A DNA stretch of 64,000 nt from the NCBI RefSeq assembly GCF_000981805.1, contig NZ_CP011132.1, positions 1,178,001 to 1,242,000 on the forward strand, written 5' to 3'. The position numbers and the translations under genes are program-made. The stretch is from Citrobacter amalonaticus Y19 (GTDB lineage: Bacteria; Pseudomonadota; Gammaproteobacteria; Enterobacterales; Enterobacteriaceae). Below, in pieces: positions 36,801 to 44,952 of the stretch. A model generated the notes under the pieces. It searched no databases. It was not told the DNA's origin and worked only from the letters and a program-made list of their open reading frames with translations. Each line of letters begins with the position of its first letter. Position 1 is the stretch's first letter.

Positions 36801-37271
36801 CATGACCTGATCAACGTGCCGGTAACCGGCACTGTCGAGCTGCAAACGCAGGGCGTCGCGCGATAAACGCTGACCTTTTTTCATCACCAGCGCATGACCG
36901 TGCAGATAGCTGTGCGGGCAGACGCGCTGCATCAGGGTATTGACCGGCACGATCAGCACGCCGCGCTGCATCGACGGCAACTGATACAGCGTGGAGAGAC
37001 GCGAGGAGATAATTTCCTGATGCGGAGAGAAACTGTCGTAGGGCAGGGTTTCCCAGTCCGCGAGGTTCATGACCATCTGATCGGTAAACTGGCGGATTTC
37101 ATCATGCAGGCGCAGCGCATTTTGCATATCGGGCGCCACGAGCACGACAGGACCGGCATGACGTTCGGCAATTTCTGCCACCAGTGTGGCACAGGCAGCC
37201 CCGGTCAGTTCACCCAACAGGCGCTGGTCGCCCGCTTTGACGGGCAGCGTGTAACGTTGTTGTTCAGGCAT
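33825..37271 (-). CDS. mfd: Transcription-repair coupling factor Mfd
   Basis: Mfd removes stalled RNA polymerase from damaged DNA and recruits UvrA. It has 1148 residues, the E. coli length, with all modules: N-terminal UvrB-like part (1 to about 350), CarD-like RNA-polymerase-interaction domain (PVVHLEHGVGRYAGM), RecG-like motor with Walker A GDVGFGKTEVA and DEEH box LLIVDEEHRFG, motif VI region QLRGRVGRSHHQAYAW, and the C-terminal TRCF domain. The start ATG at 37271 fits E. coli (MPEQ..YTLPVKAG). It is a single gene on the minus strand. Confidence 0.97.
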   Translation of the reverse strand: MPEQQRYTLPVKAGDQRLLGELTGAACATLVAEIAERHAGPVVLVAPDMQNALRLHDEIRQFTDQMVMNLADWETLPYDSFSPHQEIISSRLSTLYQLPSMQRGVLIVPVNTLMQRVCPHSYLHGHALVMKKGQRLSRDALRLQLDSAGYRHVDQVMEHGEYATRGALLDLYPMGSEQPYRLDFFDDEIDSLRLFDADTQRTLEEVDAINLLPAHEFPTDKTAVELFRSQWRDTFEVKRDAEHIYQQVSKGTLPAGIEYWQPLFFSEPLPPLFSYFPANTLVVNTGDLENSAERFQADTLARFENRGVDPMRPLLPPESLWLRVDELFSELKRWPRVQLKTDHLPAKAANTNLGFQPLPDLAVQAQQKSPLDALRKFLESFNGPVIFSVESEGRREALGELLARIKVAPKRIMRLDEAVDAGRYLMIGAAEHGFIDTTRNLALICESDLLGERVARRRQDSRRTINPDTLIRNLAELHPGQPVVHLEHGVGRYAGMTTLEAGGIKGEYLMLTYANDAKLYVPVSSLHLISRYAGGAEENAPLHKLGGDAWSRARQKAAEKVRDVAAELLDIYAQRAAKEGFAFKHDREQYQLFCDSFPFETTPDQAQAINAVLSDMCQPLAMDRLVCGDVGFGKTEVAMRAAFLAVENHKQVAVLVPTTLLAQQHFDNFRDRFANWPVRIEMISRFRSAKEQAVILEQVAEGKIDILIGTHKLLQSDVKLKDLGLLIVDEEHRFGVRHKERIKAMRADVDILTLTATPIPRTLNMAMSGMRDLSIIATPPARRLAVKTFVREYDSLVVREAILREVLRGGQVYYLYNDVENIQKAAERLAELVPEARIAIGHGQMRERELERVMNDFHHQRFNVLVCTTIIETGIDIPTANTIIIERADHFGLAQLHQLRGRVGRSHHQAYAWLLTPHPKAMTTDAQKRLEAIASLEDLGAGFALATHDLEIRGAGELLGEEQSGSMETIGFSLYMELLENAVDALKAGREPSLEDLTSQQTEVELRMPSLLPDDYIPDVNTRLSFYKRIASAKSENELEEIKVELIDRFGLLPDPARTLLDIARLRQQAQKLGIRKLEGNEKGGTIEFAEKNHVNPNWLIGLLQKQPQHYRLDGPTRLKFIQDLAERKTRMEWVRQFMQQLEENAVA

Positions 37272-37341
37272 TCGGTTTAGGTATTCGTCTGATAAGCAAT
37301 GCCCTGTATTATCCGTGATCGCTCCTCATTAGCAAATTGAA

Positions 37342-37361
37342 TCGCCCTCATATGAGGGCGA
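37342..37361 (-). terminator. Perfect 20-bp palindrome after ycfT
   Basis: TCGCCCTCATATGAGGGCGA, fully self-complementary, lies six bases past the ycfT stop. On the minus strand it is followed by TTCAATTTG, a weak T-rich tail, so it probably ends the ycfT transcript. It could also be a protein-binding dyad before mfd. Confidence 0.55.
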
Positions 37362-37366
37362 AAGAC

Positions 37367-38440
37367 TTAGCGGGAATAGCCAACGGTTTGCGGGCGGGAA
37401 GGCGGAGAGAAGAGGATATCGCCGAACAGTCCCTGCGACAGTTTGCGCACGGCAAGACCCAGGAGTGTACAGACCAGCAGGCTGGCAAACGGATAGACCA
37501 GCAGCAGGGCCAGTTCCAGTGAGGCGGACCAGACGGCGGCATTGATCTGCGGGATCAGCAGCAGGCTGAACGCCTCCACCAGAATACGATGCGTGGTGTA
37601 AATGGCGATGGTGTTCGAACCGATCACATTAAGCAGACTGGATTCACGCATGCCGAAGCGCTGTTCATACTGATAAAACAGCTTCATGATCAGTATGATA
37701 GAGACCAATGACAGCAGCAATGAGACGTTAAACAGCCACGCCGCGATAGCCAGCGCGATGGCAGCCGCGCAGGGCAGCGCATAGCGACGCAATGGCACCT
37801 CTTTGATCCACGCCATTAGCGGCACGCCAAACCAGGCGCCGAGACTGTAATACGGCAGATTGCGGACAACGCTGTTCATTCCCCACCACGGGGTGGCAAC
37901 AAAATTGACCGCCACGCTCAGCAAAACAAACAGGGCGAACAGCGGCATAGCCCAGCGGCTGAACACTTTGCAGACCACAAAATAGACAATGAGCGCATAC
38001 AGATACCACAGGCTGGTGCTGGCGGTGAGCATGCCGTGAAGGAACTGGCCGACGGAACCGGCGTAAGCGGCGTTGGAGGCGTTATGCAGGTCGCGTTCCG
38101 GCGCCAGCCAGTCGTTCAGTGCGCTGAGCGCCAGCCACTGGGTCACACCCCACAGCGCCAGCACCCAGAAAATACTCCAGATTCGCTTGTTGATGCTCTC
38201 TTTCCAGCTCACGCTGTCGATATAGCGGCGAATCAAAAAGCCCGAGATAAAGAAAAATACCGGCATACGAAACGGAGCGAGATAGAGATTAAAGTAAACC
38301 CAGCATTTGGACAGCAGTGCCGAGAGTGGCAACTGGAAGTGGGTCAGGTGGGGATAGAAGGTGATGACTGAGTGATAGATTACCACCAGACAGATACATA
38401 ACCCTTTGATTTGGTTAATCCATAGCTCTTTCTTTTTCAT
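37367..38440 (-). CDS. ycfT: Inner-membrane acyltransferase-3 family protein YcfT
   Basis: YcfT, 357 residues, a polytopic inner-membrane protein of the acyltransferase 3 family with about ten predicted helices. The N-terminal segment KGLCICLVVIYHSVITF carries the family's conserved His after the first helix, and MPVFFFISGFLIRR is the second signature. Family members O-acetylate sugars or other envelope parts; the substrate of YcfT is unknown. It stands alone and is divergent from lolC across 250 bases. The start ATG at 38440 gives a Lys-rich cytoplasmic end (MKKKELW). Confidence 0.92.
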   Translation of the reverse strand: MKKKELWINQIKGLCICLVVIYHSVITFYPHLTHFQLPLSALLSKCWVYFNLYLAPFRMPVFFFISGFLIRRYIDSVSWKESINKRIWSIFWVLALWGVTQWLALSALNDWLAPERDLHNASNAAYAGSVGQFLHGMLTASTSLWYLYALIVYFVVCKVFSRWAMPLFALFVLLSVAVNFVATPWWGMNSVVRNLPYYSLGAWFGVPLMAWIKEVPLRRYALPCAAAIALAIAAWLFNVSLLLSLVSIILIMKLFYQYEQRFGMRESSLLNVIGSNTIAIYTTHRILVEAFSLLLIPQINAAVWSASLELALLLVYPFASLLVCTLLGLAVRKLSQGLFGDILFSPPSRPQTVGYSR

Positions 38441-38628
38441 CAGGACCCTGTGCTTGTGTTAGTCAACATAGCCTGTGATCCTGCGGGGTGATGCGGGCGC
38501 TGTAATGCGTAACATTCTGCTTTTTGCTTTTTTAAGAAAAGGATCAGGGTCGACAGGGCTACCTCACGAGACCACTGCGCTGCGGATCCCTTTCGTCTGC
38601 GTACTGACGAACACTTACGGTTCAGGCG

Positions 38629-38657
38629 TTTACCCATGCGGCTTTCGCTTATATACT
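38629..38657 (+). promoter_or_regulatory. Predicted lolCDE promoter
   Basis: -35 TTTACC (38629-38634), 17-base spacer, -10 TATACT (38652-38657), 33 bases before the lolC ATG. Read by eye only. Confidence 0.45.
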
Positions 38658-38690
38658 CGTGACTTTGCTAACAGCAACCAGACGGATTTC

Positions 38691-39890
38691 ATGTACCAAC
38701 CTGTCGCTCTATTCATCGGCCTGCGTTACATGCGCGGGCGTGCAGCAGATCGCTTCGGTCGCTTTGTCTCCTGGCTTTCCACCATTGGCATTACCCTTGG
38801 GGTGATGGCGCTGGTCACGGTTTTGTCAGTGATGAACGGTTTTGAGCGTGAACTGCAAAATAACATCCTGGGGCTGATGCCTCAGGCCGTCCTCTCTGCG
38901 GAGCAAGGCTCCCTGAATCCTCAGCAATTGCCGGAAAACGCCGTAAAGCTGAACGGTGTGAATCGCATTGCGCCGCTGACAACAGGTGATGTCGTGCTGC
39001 AAAGTGCGAGCAGCGTGGCGGTCGGGGTGATGCTGGGTATCGATCCGGCGCAAAAAGATCCGCTGACGCCGTATCTGGTCAATGTGAAGCAAACCGATCT
39101 CCAGCCTGGCAAGTATAATGTCATCCTCGGCGAGCAGCTCGCGGGTCAGTTGGGCGTCAATCGTGGCGATCAGGTCCGCGTGATGGTGCCGTCAGCCAGC
39201 CAGTTCACCCCGATGGGGCGCCTGCCAAGCCAGCGCCTGTTTACGGTGATTGGCACCTTTGCGGCGAACAGCGAAGTCGATGGTTACCAGATGTTGACCA
39301 ATATTCAGGACGCCTCGCGCATCATGCGCTACCCGGCCGGGAATATTACCGGCTGGCGTTTGTGGCTGAATGAGCCGCTGAAGGTGGACTCGCTTAGTCA
39401 GCAGACGCTGCCGGAAGGGACGAAATGGCAGGACTGGCGCGAGCGGAAAGGCGAGCTGTTCCAGGCCGTGCGGATGGAAAAGAACATGATGGGGCTGCTG
39501 TTGAGCCTGATCGTGGCGGTTGCCGCGTTCAATATTATTACCTCGTTGGGTCTGATGGTGATGGAGAAGCAGGGAGAAGTGGCGATTTTGCAAACGCAGG
39601 GGCTGACGCCGCGACAGATAATGATGGTCTTTATGGTACAGGGAGCCAGCGCCGGGATTATCGGCGCGCTGCTGGGTGCCGTGCTGGGCGCGCTGCTGGC
39701 CAGTCAGCTCAATACCCTGATGCCGGTTATCGGTATCCTGCTGGACGGTGCGGCGCTGCCGGTGGCAATTGAGCCGCTGCAGGTCATTATCATTGCGCTG
39801 GTGGCGATGGCCATCGCGTTGCTTTCCACGCTTTATCCTTCATGGCGCGCTGCCGCCACTCAACCCGCTGAGGCTTTACGTTATGAATAA
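38691..39890 (+). CDS. lolC: Lipoprotein-releasing system permease LolC
   Basis: LolC is one of two membrane subunits of LolCDE, which lifts outer-membrane lipoproteins off the inner membrane to LolA. It has 399 residues from the ATG at 38691 (MYQPVALFIGLRYM); a longer frame from 38475 is leader. There are four helices: one near the N-terminus (about 25-48), a large periplasmic domain holding the LolA hook, then three helices in the FtsX-type C-terminal domain. Its stop overlaps the lolD start by eight bases. Confidence 0.96.
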   Translation: MYQPVALFIGLRYMRGRAADRFGRFVSWLSTIGITLGVMALVTVLSVMNGFERELQNNILGLMPQAVLSAEQGSLNPQQLPENAVKLNGVNRIAPLTTGDVVLQSASSVAVGVMLGIDPAQKDPLTPYLVNVKQTDLQPGKYNVILGEQLAGQLGVNRGDQVRVMVPSASQFTPMGRLPSQRLFTVIGTFAANSEVDGYQMLTNIQDASRIMRYPAGNITGWRLWLNEPLKVDSLSQQTLPEGTKWQDWRERKGELFQAVRMEKNMMGLLLSLIVAVAAFNIITSLGLMVMEKQGEVAILQTQGLTPRQIMMVFMVQGASAGIIGALLGAVLGALLASQLNTLMPVIGILLDGAALPVAIEPLQVIIIALVAMAIALLSTLYPSWRAAATQPAEALRYE

Positions 39891-40584
39891 GATCCTGTTG
39901 CAATGCGACAAACTGTGCAAACGCTATCAGGAAGGTTCCGTGCAAACAGACGTGTTGCACGATGTCAGTTTCAGCGTGGGCGAAGGCGAGATGATGGCGA
40001 TTGTCGGTAGCTCCGGCTCCGGCAAAAGTACCCTGTTGCACCTGCTGGGCGGGCTGGATACCCCGACCTCCGGCGATGTCATTTTTAGCGGTCAGCCGAT
40101 GAGCAAACTGTCGTCGGCGGCGAAAGCAGAACTGCGTAATCAGAAGCTCGGCTTTATCTATCAGTTTCACCACCTGCTGCCGGATTTCACCGCGCTGGAA
40201 AACGTGGCGATGCCGCTGCTGATTGGCAAACACAAACCCGCCGAAATTACTGTCCGGGCGCGTGAAATGCTGAAAGCGGTAGGGTTGGATCATCGTGCCA
40301 GCCATCGTCCGTCTGAACTGTCTGGCGGTGAGCGTCAGCGTGTGGCGATTGCCCGTGCGCTGGTCAACAACCCGCGCCTGGTGCTGGCGGATGAGCCGAC
40401 CGGTAATCTGGATGCGCGCAACGCCGACAGCATCTTCCAGCTTCTGGGTGAGTTGAACCGCTCGCAGGGTACTGCGTTTCTGGTCGTCACCCACGATCTG
40501 CAACTGGCGAAGCGCATGAGCCGCCAACTGGAAATGCGTGATGGACGTCTGACGGCAGAACTGAGCCTGATGGGGGCGGAGTAA
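39883..40584 (+). CDS. lolD: Lipoprotein-releasing system ATPase LolD
   Basis: LolD powers lipoprotein release. It has 233 residues. Walker A GSSGSGKST, the LolD-type segment FIYQFHHLLPDFTALENVAMP around the Q-loop, signature LSGGERQ, Walker B LVLADEPTGNLD and the H-loop VVTHD are present. The start ATG at 39883 lies inside the lolC end, and its last base is shared with the lolE ATG, so the three proteins are made in step. A longer frame starting at 39748 lies inside lolC and is not real. Confidence 0.96.
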   Translation: MNKILLQCDKLCKRYQEGSVQTDVLHDVSFSVGEGEMMAIVGSSGSGKSTLLHLLGGLDTPTSGDVIFSGQPMSKLSSAAKAELRNQKLGFIYQFHHLLPDFTALENVAMPLLIGKHKPAEITVRAREMLKAVGLDHRASHRPSELSGGERQRVAIARALVNNPRLVLADEPTGNLDARNADSIFQLLGELNRSQGTAFLVVTHDLQLAKRMSRQLEMRDGRLTAELSLMGAE

Positions 40585-41828
40585 TGGTCTCGCCTTTATC
40601 GTTATTAATCGGCCTGCGCTTTAGCCGGGGACGGCGGCGCGGCGGCATGGTGTCGCTGATTTCGGTTATCTCAACCATCGGTATCGCGCTGGGCGTGGCG
40701 GTCCTGATCGTTGGCTTAAGCGCCATGAACGGCTTTGAGCGCGAACTGAACAACCGCATTCTGGCGGTAGTGCCGCACGGTGAGATTGAAGCGGTCAACC
40801 AGCCGTGGACCAACTGGCGTGAAGCGCTGGAGAAGGTGCAGAAGGTGCCAGGGATTACCGCCGCCGCGCCGTATATCAACTTTACCGGACTGGTGGAGAG
40901 CGGGGCGAATCTGCGCGCCATCCAGGTGAAAGGCGTGGATCCGCAGCAGGAACAGCGTCTGAGCGCGCTGCCCTCGTTTGTGCAAAATAACGCCTGGGCT
41001 GATTTCAAAGCGGGTGAACAGCAAATTATTATCGGTAAGGGCGTCGCAGACGCGCTTAAGGTGAAGCAGGGCGACTGGGTTTCCATCATGATCCCCAATT
41101 CGAATGCCGAGCATAAGTTAATGCAGCCAAAACGTGTACGTCTGCACGTTGCCGGTATTTTGCAGTTGAGTGGTCAGCTTGACCACAGCTTCGCGATGAT
41201 CCCGATGGCCGATGCACAGCAGTATCTGGAGATGAACAACACGGTTTCCGGGATTGCGCTGAAGGTCAATGACGTTTTCAACGCCAACAAACTGGTGCGT
41301 GACGCAGGCGAAGTGACCAACAGCTATGTCTATATCAAGAGCTGGATTGGCACCTACGGCTACATGTACCGCGATATTCAGATGATCCGCGCCATCATGT
41401 ATCTGGCGATGGTGTTAGTGATCGGCGTCGCCTGTTTTAACATTGTCTCAACATTAGTGATGGCGGTAAAAGACAAGAGCGGCGATATTGCGGTATTAAG
41501 AACGCTGGGGGCGAAAGATGGCCTGATTCGCGCCATTTTTGTCTGGTATGGCCTGCTGGCGGGGCTTTTTGGCAGCGTGATCGGGGTGATCATTGGCGTC
41601 GTCGTTTCGTTACAGCTGACGCCAATCATTAACGGTATCGAAAAGCTGATCGGCCACCAGTTCCTCTCCGGGGATATCTATTTTATCGACTTCCTGCCAT
41701 CCGAATTACACTGGCTGGATGTGATTTACGTGCTGGTCACCGCACTGTTGCTGAGTCTGCTGGCGAGTTGGTATCCGGCGCGGCGCGCCAGTAACATCGA
41801 TCCTGCAAGAGTACTCAGCGGCCAGTAA
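40584..41828 (+). CDS. lolE: Lipoprotein-releasing system permease LolE
   Basis: LolE, the second membrane subunit of LolCDE and the one that first takes the lipoprotein. It has 414 residues, homologous to LolC throughout: N-terminal helix after GLRFSRGRRRGGMVSLISVIS, periplasmic domain, and three C-terminal helices ending in the cytoplasmic SWYPARRASNIDPARVLSGQ motif. The start ATG overlaps the lolD stop by one base. It closes the lol operon; nagK follows after 89 bases with its own ribosome site. Confidence 0.96.
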   Translation: MVSPLSLLIGLRFSRGRRRGGMVSLISVISTIGIALGVAVLIVGLSAMNGFERELNNRILAVVPHGEIEAVNQPWTNWREALEKVQKVPGITAAAPYINFTGLVESGANLRAIQVKGVDPQQEQRLSALPSFVQNNAWADFKAGEQQIIIGKGVADALKVKQGDWVSIMIPNSNAEHKLMQPKRVRLHVAGILQLSGQLDHSFAMIPMADAQQYLEMNNTVSGIALKVNDVFNANKLVRDAGEVTNSYVYIKSWIGTYGYMYRDIQMIRAIMYLAMVLVIGVACFNIVSTLVMAVKDKSGDIAVLRTLGAKDGLIRAIFVWYGLLAGLFGSVIGVIIGVVVSLQLTPIINGIEKLIGHQFLSGDIYFIDFLPSELHWLDVIYVLVTALLLSLLASWYPARRASNIDPARVLSGQ

Positions 41829-41917
41829 CCATAATGGCGTGAGAGAGACACAACATCATTCATGTGACCTGAACAGCGGCAGCCTGAAGGATAAAGTGTA
41901 TAAAACAAGGAGCGGCA

Positions 41918-42829
41918 ATGTATTACGGGTTTGATATTGGTGGGACAAAAATTGCGTTGGGCGTCTTTGATAACGAGCGGAAATTACAGTGGGAAAAACG
42001 TGTTCCTACCCCTCGCGACAGCTATGACGCATTTTTAGAGGCCGTGTGCGGACTGGTGGCGGAAGCTGACCAGCGATTTGGTGTGAAGGGCTCGGTGGGT
42101 ATTGGCATCCCCGGTATGCCGGAAACCGAAGATGGCACGCTGTACGCCGCGAATGTCCCTGCTGCCAGTGGCAAACCCCTGCGAGCCGATCTCAGCGCGC
42201 GGCTTGACCGCGATGTGCGCCTCGATAACGATGCGAACTGTTTTGCCCTCTCTGAAGCCTGGGATGATGAATTTACCCGCTATCCGCTGGTGATGGGCCT
42301 GATCCTGGGCACGGGCGTGGGGGGCGGTTTGATCCTCAACGGAAAACCGATCACCGGGCGCAGCTACATCACCGGCGAGTTCGGTCATATTCGTCTGCCG
42401 GTCGATGCGCTTACGCTGATGGGCTTCGATTTCCCGCTGCGTCGTTGTGGCTGCGGTCAGCTCGGCTGCATTGAAAATTATCTGTCCGGGCGGGGATTTG
42501 CCTGGTTGTATCAGCATTACTATCATCAACCATTACAGGCGCCTGAAATCATTTCACTGTGGGAACAGGGGGATGAACGGGCGCGGGCGCACGTTGAGCG
42601 TTATCTGGATCTGCTGGCGGTCTGTCTGGGAAATATCCTGACCATCGTCGATCCGGATCTGGTCGTCATCGGGGGGGGATTGTCGAACTTTACGGCTATC
42701 ACCGCCAACCTGGCAGACAGATTGCCGCGTCATCTGCTTCCCGTTGCACGTGTTCCCCGCATCGAACGGGCGCGACACGGTGATGCGGGCGGGATGCGTG
42801 GCGCCGCCTTCCTACATCTTACCGATTAA
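41918..42829 (+). CDS. nagK: N-acetyl-D-glucosamine kinase NagK
   Basis: NagK phosphorylates GlcNAc released by NagZ during murein recycling. It has 303 residues and is an ROK-family kinase: phosphate motif DIGGTKIALG at the start, the catalytic LDNDANCFALSEAW segment, the second nucleotide motif ILGTGVGGG, and the ROK zinc motif CGCGQLGCIE. ATG 41918 follows AAGGAG. cobB starts 15 bases after the stop, so the two are co-transcribed, as in E. coli. Confidence 0.96.
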   Translation: MYYGFDIGGTKIALGVFDNERKLQWEKRVPTPRDSYDAFLEAVCGLVAEADQRFGVKGSVGIGIPGMPETEDGTLYAANVPAASGKPLRADLSARLDRDVRLDNDANCFALSEAWDDEFTRYPLVMGLILGTGVGGGLILNGKPITGRSYITGEFGHIRLPVDALTLMGFDFPLRRCGCGQLGCIENYLSGRGFAWLYQHYYHQPLQAPEIISLWEQGDERARAHVERYLDLLAVCLGNILTIVDPDLVVIGGGLSNFTAITANLADRLPRHLLPVARVPRIERARHGDAGGMRGAAFLHLTD

Positions 42830-42844
42830 TCAAAAGAGGTTGCT

Positions 42845-43666
42845 ATGCTGTCGCGTCGGGGTCATCGGTTAAGTCGATTTCGGAAAAACAAACGCCATCT
42901 GCGCGAACGCCTTCGTCAACGGATTTTTTTCAGAGACAGAGTGGTACCGGAAGTGATGGAAAAACCAAGAGTTTTGGTGCTTACAGGCGCAGGGATCTCT
43001 GCGGAGTCTGGTATTCGTACCTTCCGCGCCGCGGACGGACTGTGGGAGGAACACCGGGTTGAAGATGTGGCGACGCCGGAAGGCTTCGCCCGTAATCCCG
43101 CGCTGGTGCAGTCTTTCTATAACGCCCGCCGTCGGCAATTACAGCAGCCTGAAATCCAGCCTAACCCGGCGCACATCGCACTGGCAAAACTGGAAGAGGC
43201 GCTGGGCGACCGTTTTCTGTTGGTGACGCAAAATATCGACAACCTGCATGAACGGGCGGGTAACCAGAATATCATCCATATGCATGGCGAACTGCTGAAA
43301 GTGCATTGCTCGCAGAGCGGGCAGATCCTGGAATGGACGGGCGATGTGACACCCGAAGACAAATGCCACTGCTGCCAGTTCCCGGCGCCGCTGCGCCCGC
43401 ACGTAGTGTGGTTTGGTGAGATGCCGCTCGGCATGGATGAGATCTATATGGCGCTGGCCATGGCGGATGTCTTCATCGCGATTGGCACCTCAGGACACGT
43501 CTATCCGGCGGCCGGTTTTGTCCATGAAGCGAAATTGCACGGTGCGCATACCGTTGAGCTGAATCTGGAACCAAGCCAGGTGGGCAGCGAGTTCCAGGAG
43601 AAATATTACGGTCCGGCGAGTGAAGTGGTGCCAGAGTTTGTGGAGAAGTTGTTGAAAGGACTGTGA
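42845..43666 (+). CDS. cobB: NAD-dependent protein deacylase CobB (sirtuin)
   Basis: CobB removes acetyl and succinyl groups from lysines; a main target is acetyl-CoA synthetase. It has 273 residues (E. coli 279, which has a few more at the C-terminus). A basic leader (1-37) may be skipped, as Met38 (MEKPRVL) is the start of the short form known in E. coli. Sirtuin motifs: GAGISAESGIRTFR, TQNIDNLHERAG, catalytic His in MHGELLKVHC, the zinc cysteines (CHCC) and IGTSGHVYPAAGF. Confidence 0.95.
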   Translation: MLSRRGHRLSRFRKNKRHLRERLRQRIFFRDRVVPEVMEKPRVLVLTGAGISAESGIRTFRAADGLWEEHRVEDVATPEGFARNPALVQSFYNARRRQLQQPEIQPNPAHIALAKLEEALGDRFLLVTQNIDNLHERAGNQNIIHMHGELLKVHCSQSGQILEWTGDVTPEDKCHCCQFPAPLRPHVVWFGEMPLGMDEIYMALAMADVFIAIGTSGHVYPAAGFVHEAKLHGAHTVELNLEPSQVGSEFQEKYYGPASEVVPEFVEKLLKGL

Positions 43667-43675
43667 CGGAGATGT

Positions 43676-43754
43676 GTGCCGGGTGACGGCTTCGCCTTAC
43701 CCGGCCTACGGATGAACGGCTTGTAGGCCGGATGAGCGCAGCGTCATCCGGCAT
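43676..43754. repeat. REP pair between cobB and potD
   Basis: GCCGGGTGACGGCTTCGCCTTACCCGGCCTAC and TGTAGGCCGGATGAGCGCAGCGTCATCCGGCA, two REP units in a BIME, occupy the whole gap between the convergent cobB and potD genes. Confidence 0.88.
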
Positions 43755-43763
43755 GGTGCTGAA

Positions 43764-44810
43764 TTAGCGTCCTGCTTTCAGCTTCTGATAATACTCTTCG
43801 TAAATCGCGCTGGCGGGGCCGACGTCGTTCTGCCATTCGCCTTTGCTGATAGTTTCCGCATCCGGGTAGAGCGATTTATCATTGGCGACTTCCGGGCTTA
43901 ACAGCTTACGCGCCGCCAGGTTCGGTGTTGGATAGCCGATGGTTTCCGCCACTTCTTTCGCCACGTCCGGGCGCAGCAGGAAGTTAATCAGCTTCAACGC
44001 GCCCTCTTTGTTTTTGGCGTTGGCCGGAATGGAGAGGCTGTCCATCCAGAAGATCCCGCCTTCTTTCGGCCAGACGACTTCCAGCGGCGTACCGGCCTGG
44101 CGGGCGACGAAGGCGGAGCCGTTCCACACCATTCCCAGATTCACTTCACCTTCCATATAGGGATTTGCCGGGTTGTCGGAGTTAAACGCGGCGACGTTGG
44201 GCATTAGCTTTTTCAGCTCGTTATAGGCCGCTTCAATCTCTTTCGGATCGGTGGTGTTACCAGAATAGCCCAGCTTACGCAGCGCCATCTGGAACACTTC
44301 GCGCGCATCGTCGGTCAGCAGCAGGCTGCCTTTGTACTCCGGCTTCCAGAGATCAGCCCAACTGGTGACCGTTTTCGGGTCAATGCTGTCGCTGTTCACA
44401 CCGATAGCTGTCGCGCCCCAGATGTACGGAATGGAGTAGTCGTTGCCCGGATCGAAGGGCTTGTTCAGCATCTCAGGATCGAGGTTGTTGAAGTTGGTTA
44501 ACGTCGACTTGTCGATCTTTTGAATCATGCCCTCTTTACGCATTTTGTCGACGTAATAGGTGGAAGGCACGACCAGATCGTAGGCACCGTCTTTGTAGGT
44601 TTTGAGCTTGGCATACATGGTTTCATTCGACTCGTAGGTCGAATAGATAACCTTGATGCCGGTCTCTTTGGTGAACTGTTCCAGCAGTCCTGGCGGAACG
44701 TACTCGGTCCAGTTGTAGAAATAGAGTGTTTTACTGTCGTCCGCGTGCGCGGCGCTCATTCCCATTGCGAGAGCGCCTGCCGCGAGCAGGTGGCGTGACC
44801 ATTTTTTCAT
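43764..44810 (-). CDS. potD: Spermidine/putrescine-binding protein PotD
   Basis: PotD is the periplasmic binding protein of the PotABCD polyamine importer. It has 348 residues: a signal peptide ending near MSAAHA, then a mature type II periplasmic binding fold beginning DDSKTLYFYNWTEYVPP. The conserved polyamine-box residues lie in segments YSTYESNETMYAKL, IPYIWGATAIGVN and WNGSAFVARQ. It is the last gene of the pot unit, but 142 bases from potC instead of the expected tight junction (see the palindromic element). Confidence 0.96.
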   Translation of the reverse strand: MKKWSRHLLAAGALAMGMSAAHADDSKTLYFYNWTEYVPPGLLEQFTKETGIKVIYSTYESNETMYAKLKTYKDGAYDLVVPSTYYVDKMRKEGMIQKIDKSTLTNFNNLDPEMLNKPFDPGNDYSIPYIWGATAIGVNSDSIDPKTVTSWADLWKPEYKGSLLLTDDAREVFQMALRKLGYSGNTTDPKEIEAAYNELKKLMPNVAAFNSDNPANPYMEGEVNLGMVWNGSAFVARQAGTPLEVVWPKEGGIFWMDSLSIPANAKNKEGALKLINFLLRPDVAKEVAETIGYPTPNLAARKLLSPEVANDKSLYPDAETISKGEWQNDVGPASAIYEEYYQKLKAGR

Positions 44811-44858
44811 TTTAACGTCCCCTGAGATTAGCGCCTGTCTCTCCAGGCTATTTTATTC

Positions 44859-44944
44859 GTCATTCTGGCCTTGGGCAGTACTCGCAATCCTCACGTACTT
44901 TAAGTACGCTGCGGTTGCTGCGTGCTGTCCGCAGCCAGACTGAC
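44859..44944. repeat. 86-bp palindromic element between potC and potD
   Basis: Outer ends GTCATTCTGGC (44859-44869) and GCCAGACTGAC (44934-44944) are inverted with one mismatch. The centre is CGTACTT-T-AAGTACG (44894-44908). The whole is an imperfect palindrome like the small non-coding inverted-repeat elements (ERIC/MITE type) of enterobacteria, though I cannot assign the family. It lies in the pot message and should fold into a long hairpin. Confidence 0.7.
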
Positions 44945-44952
44945 TTCATCAA

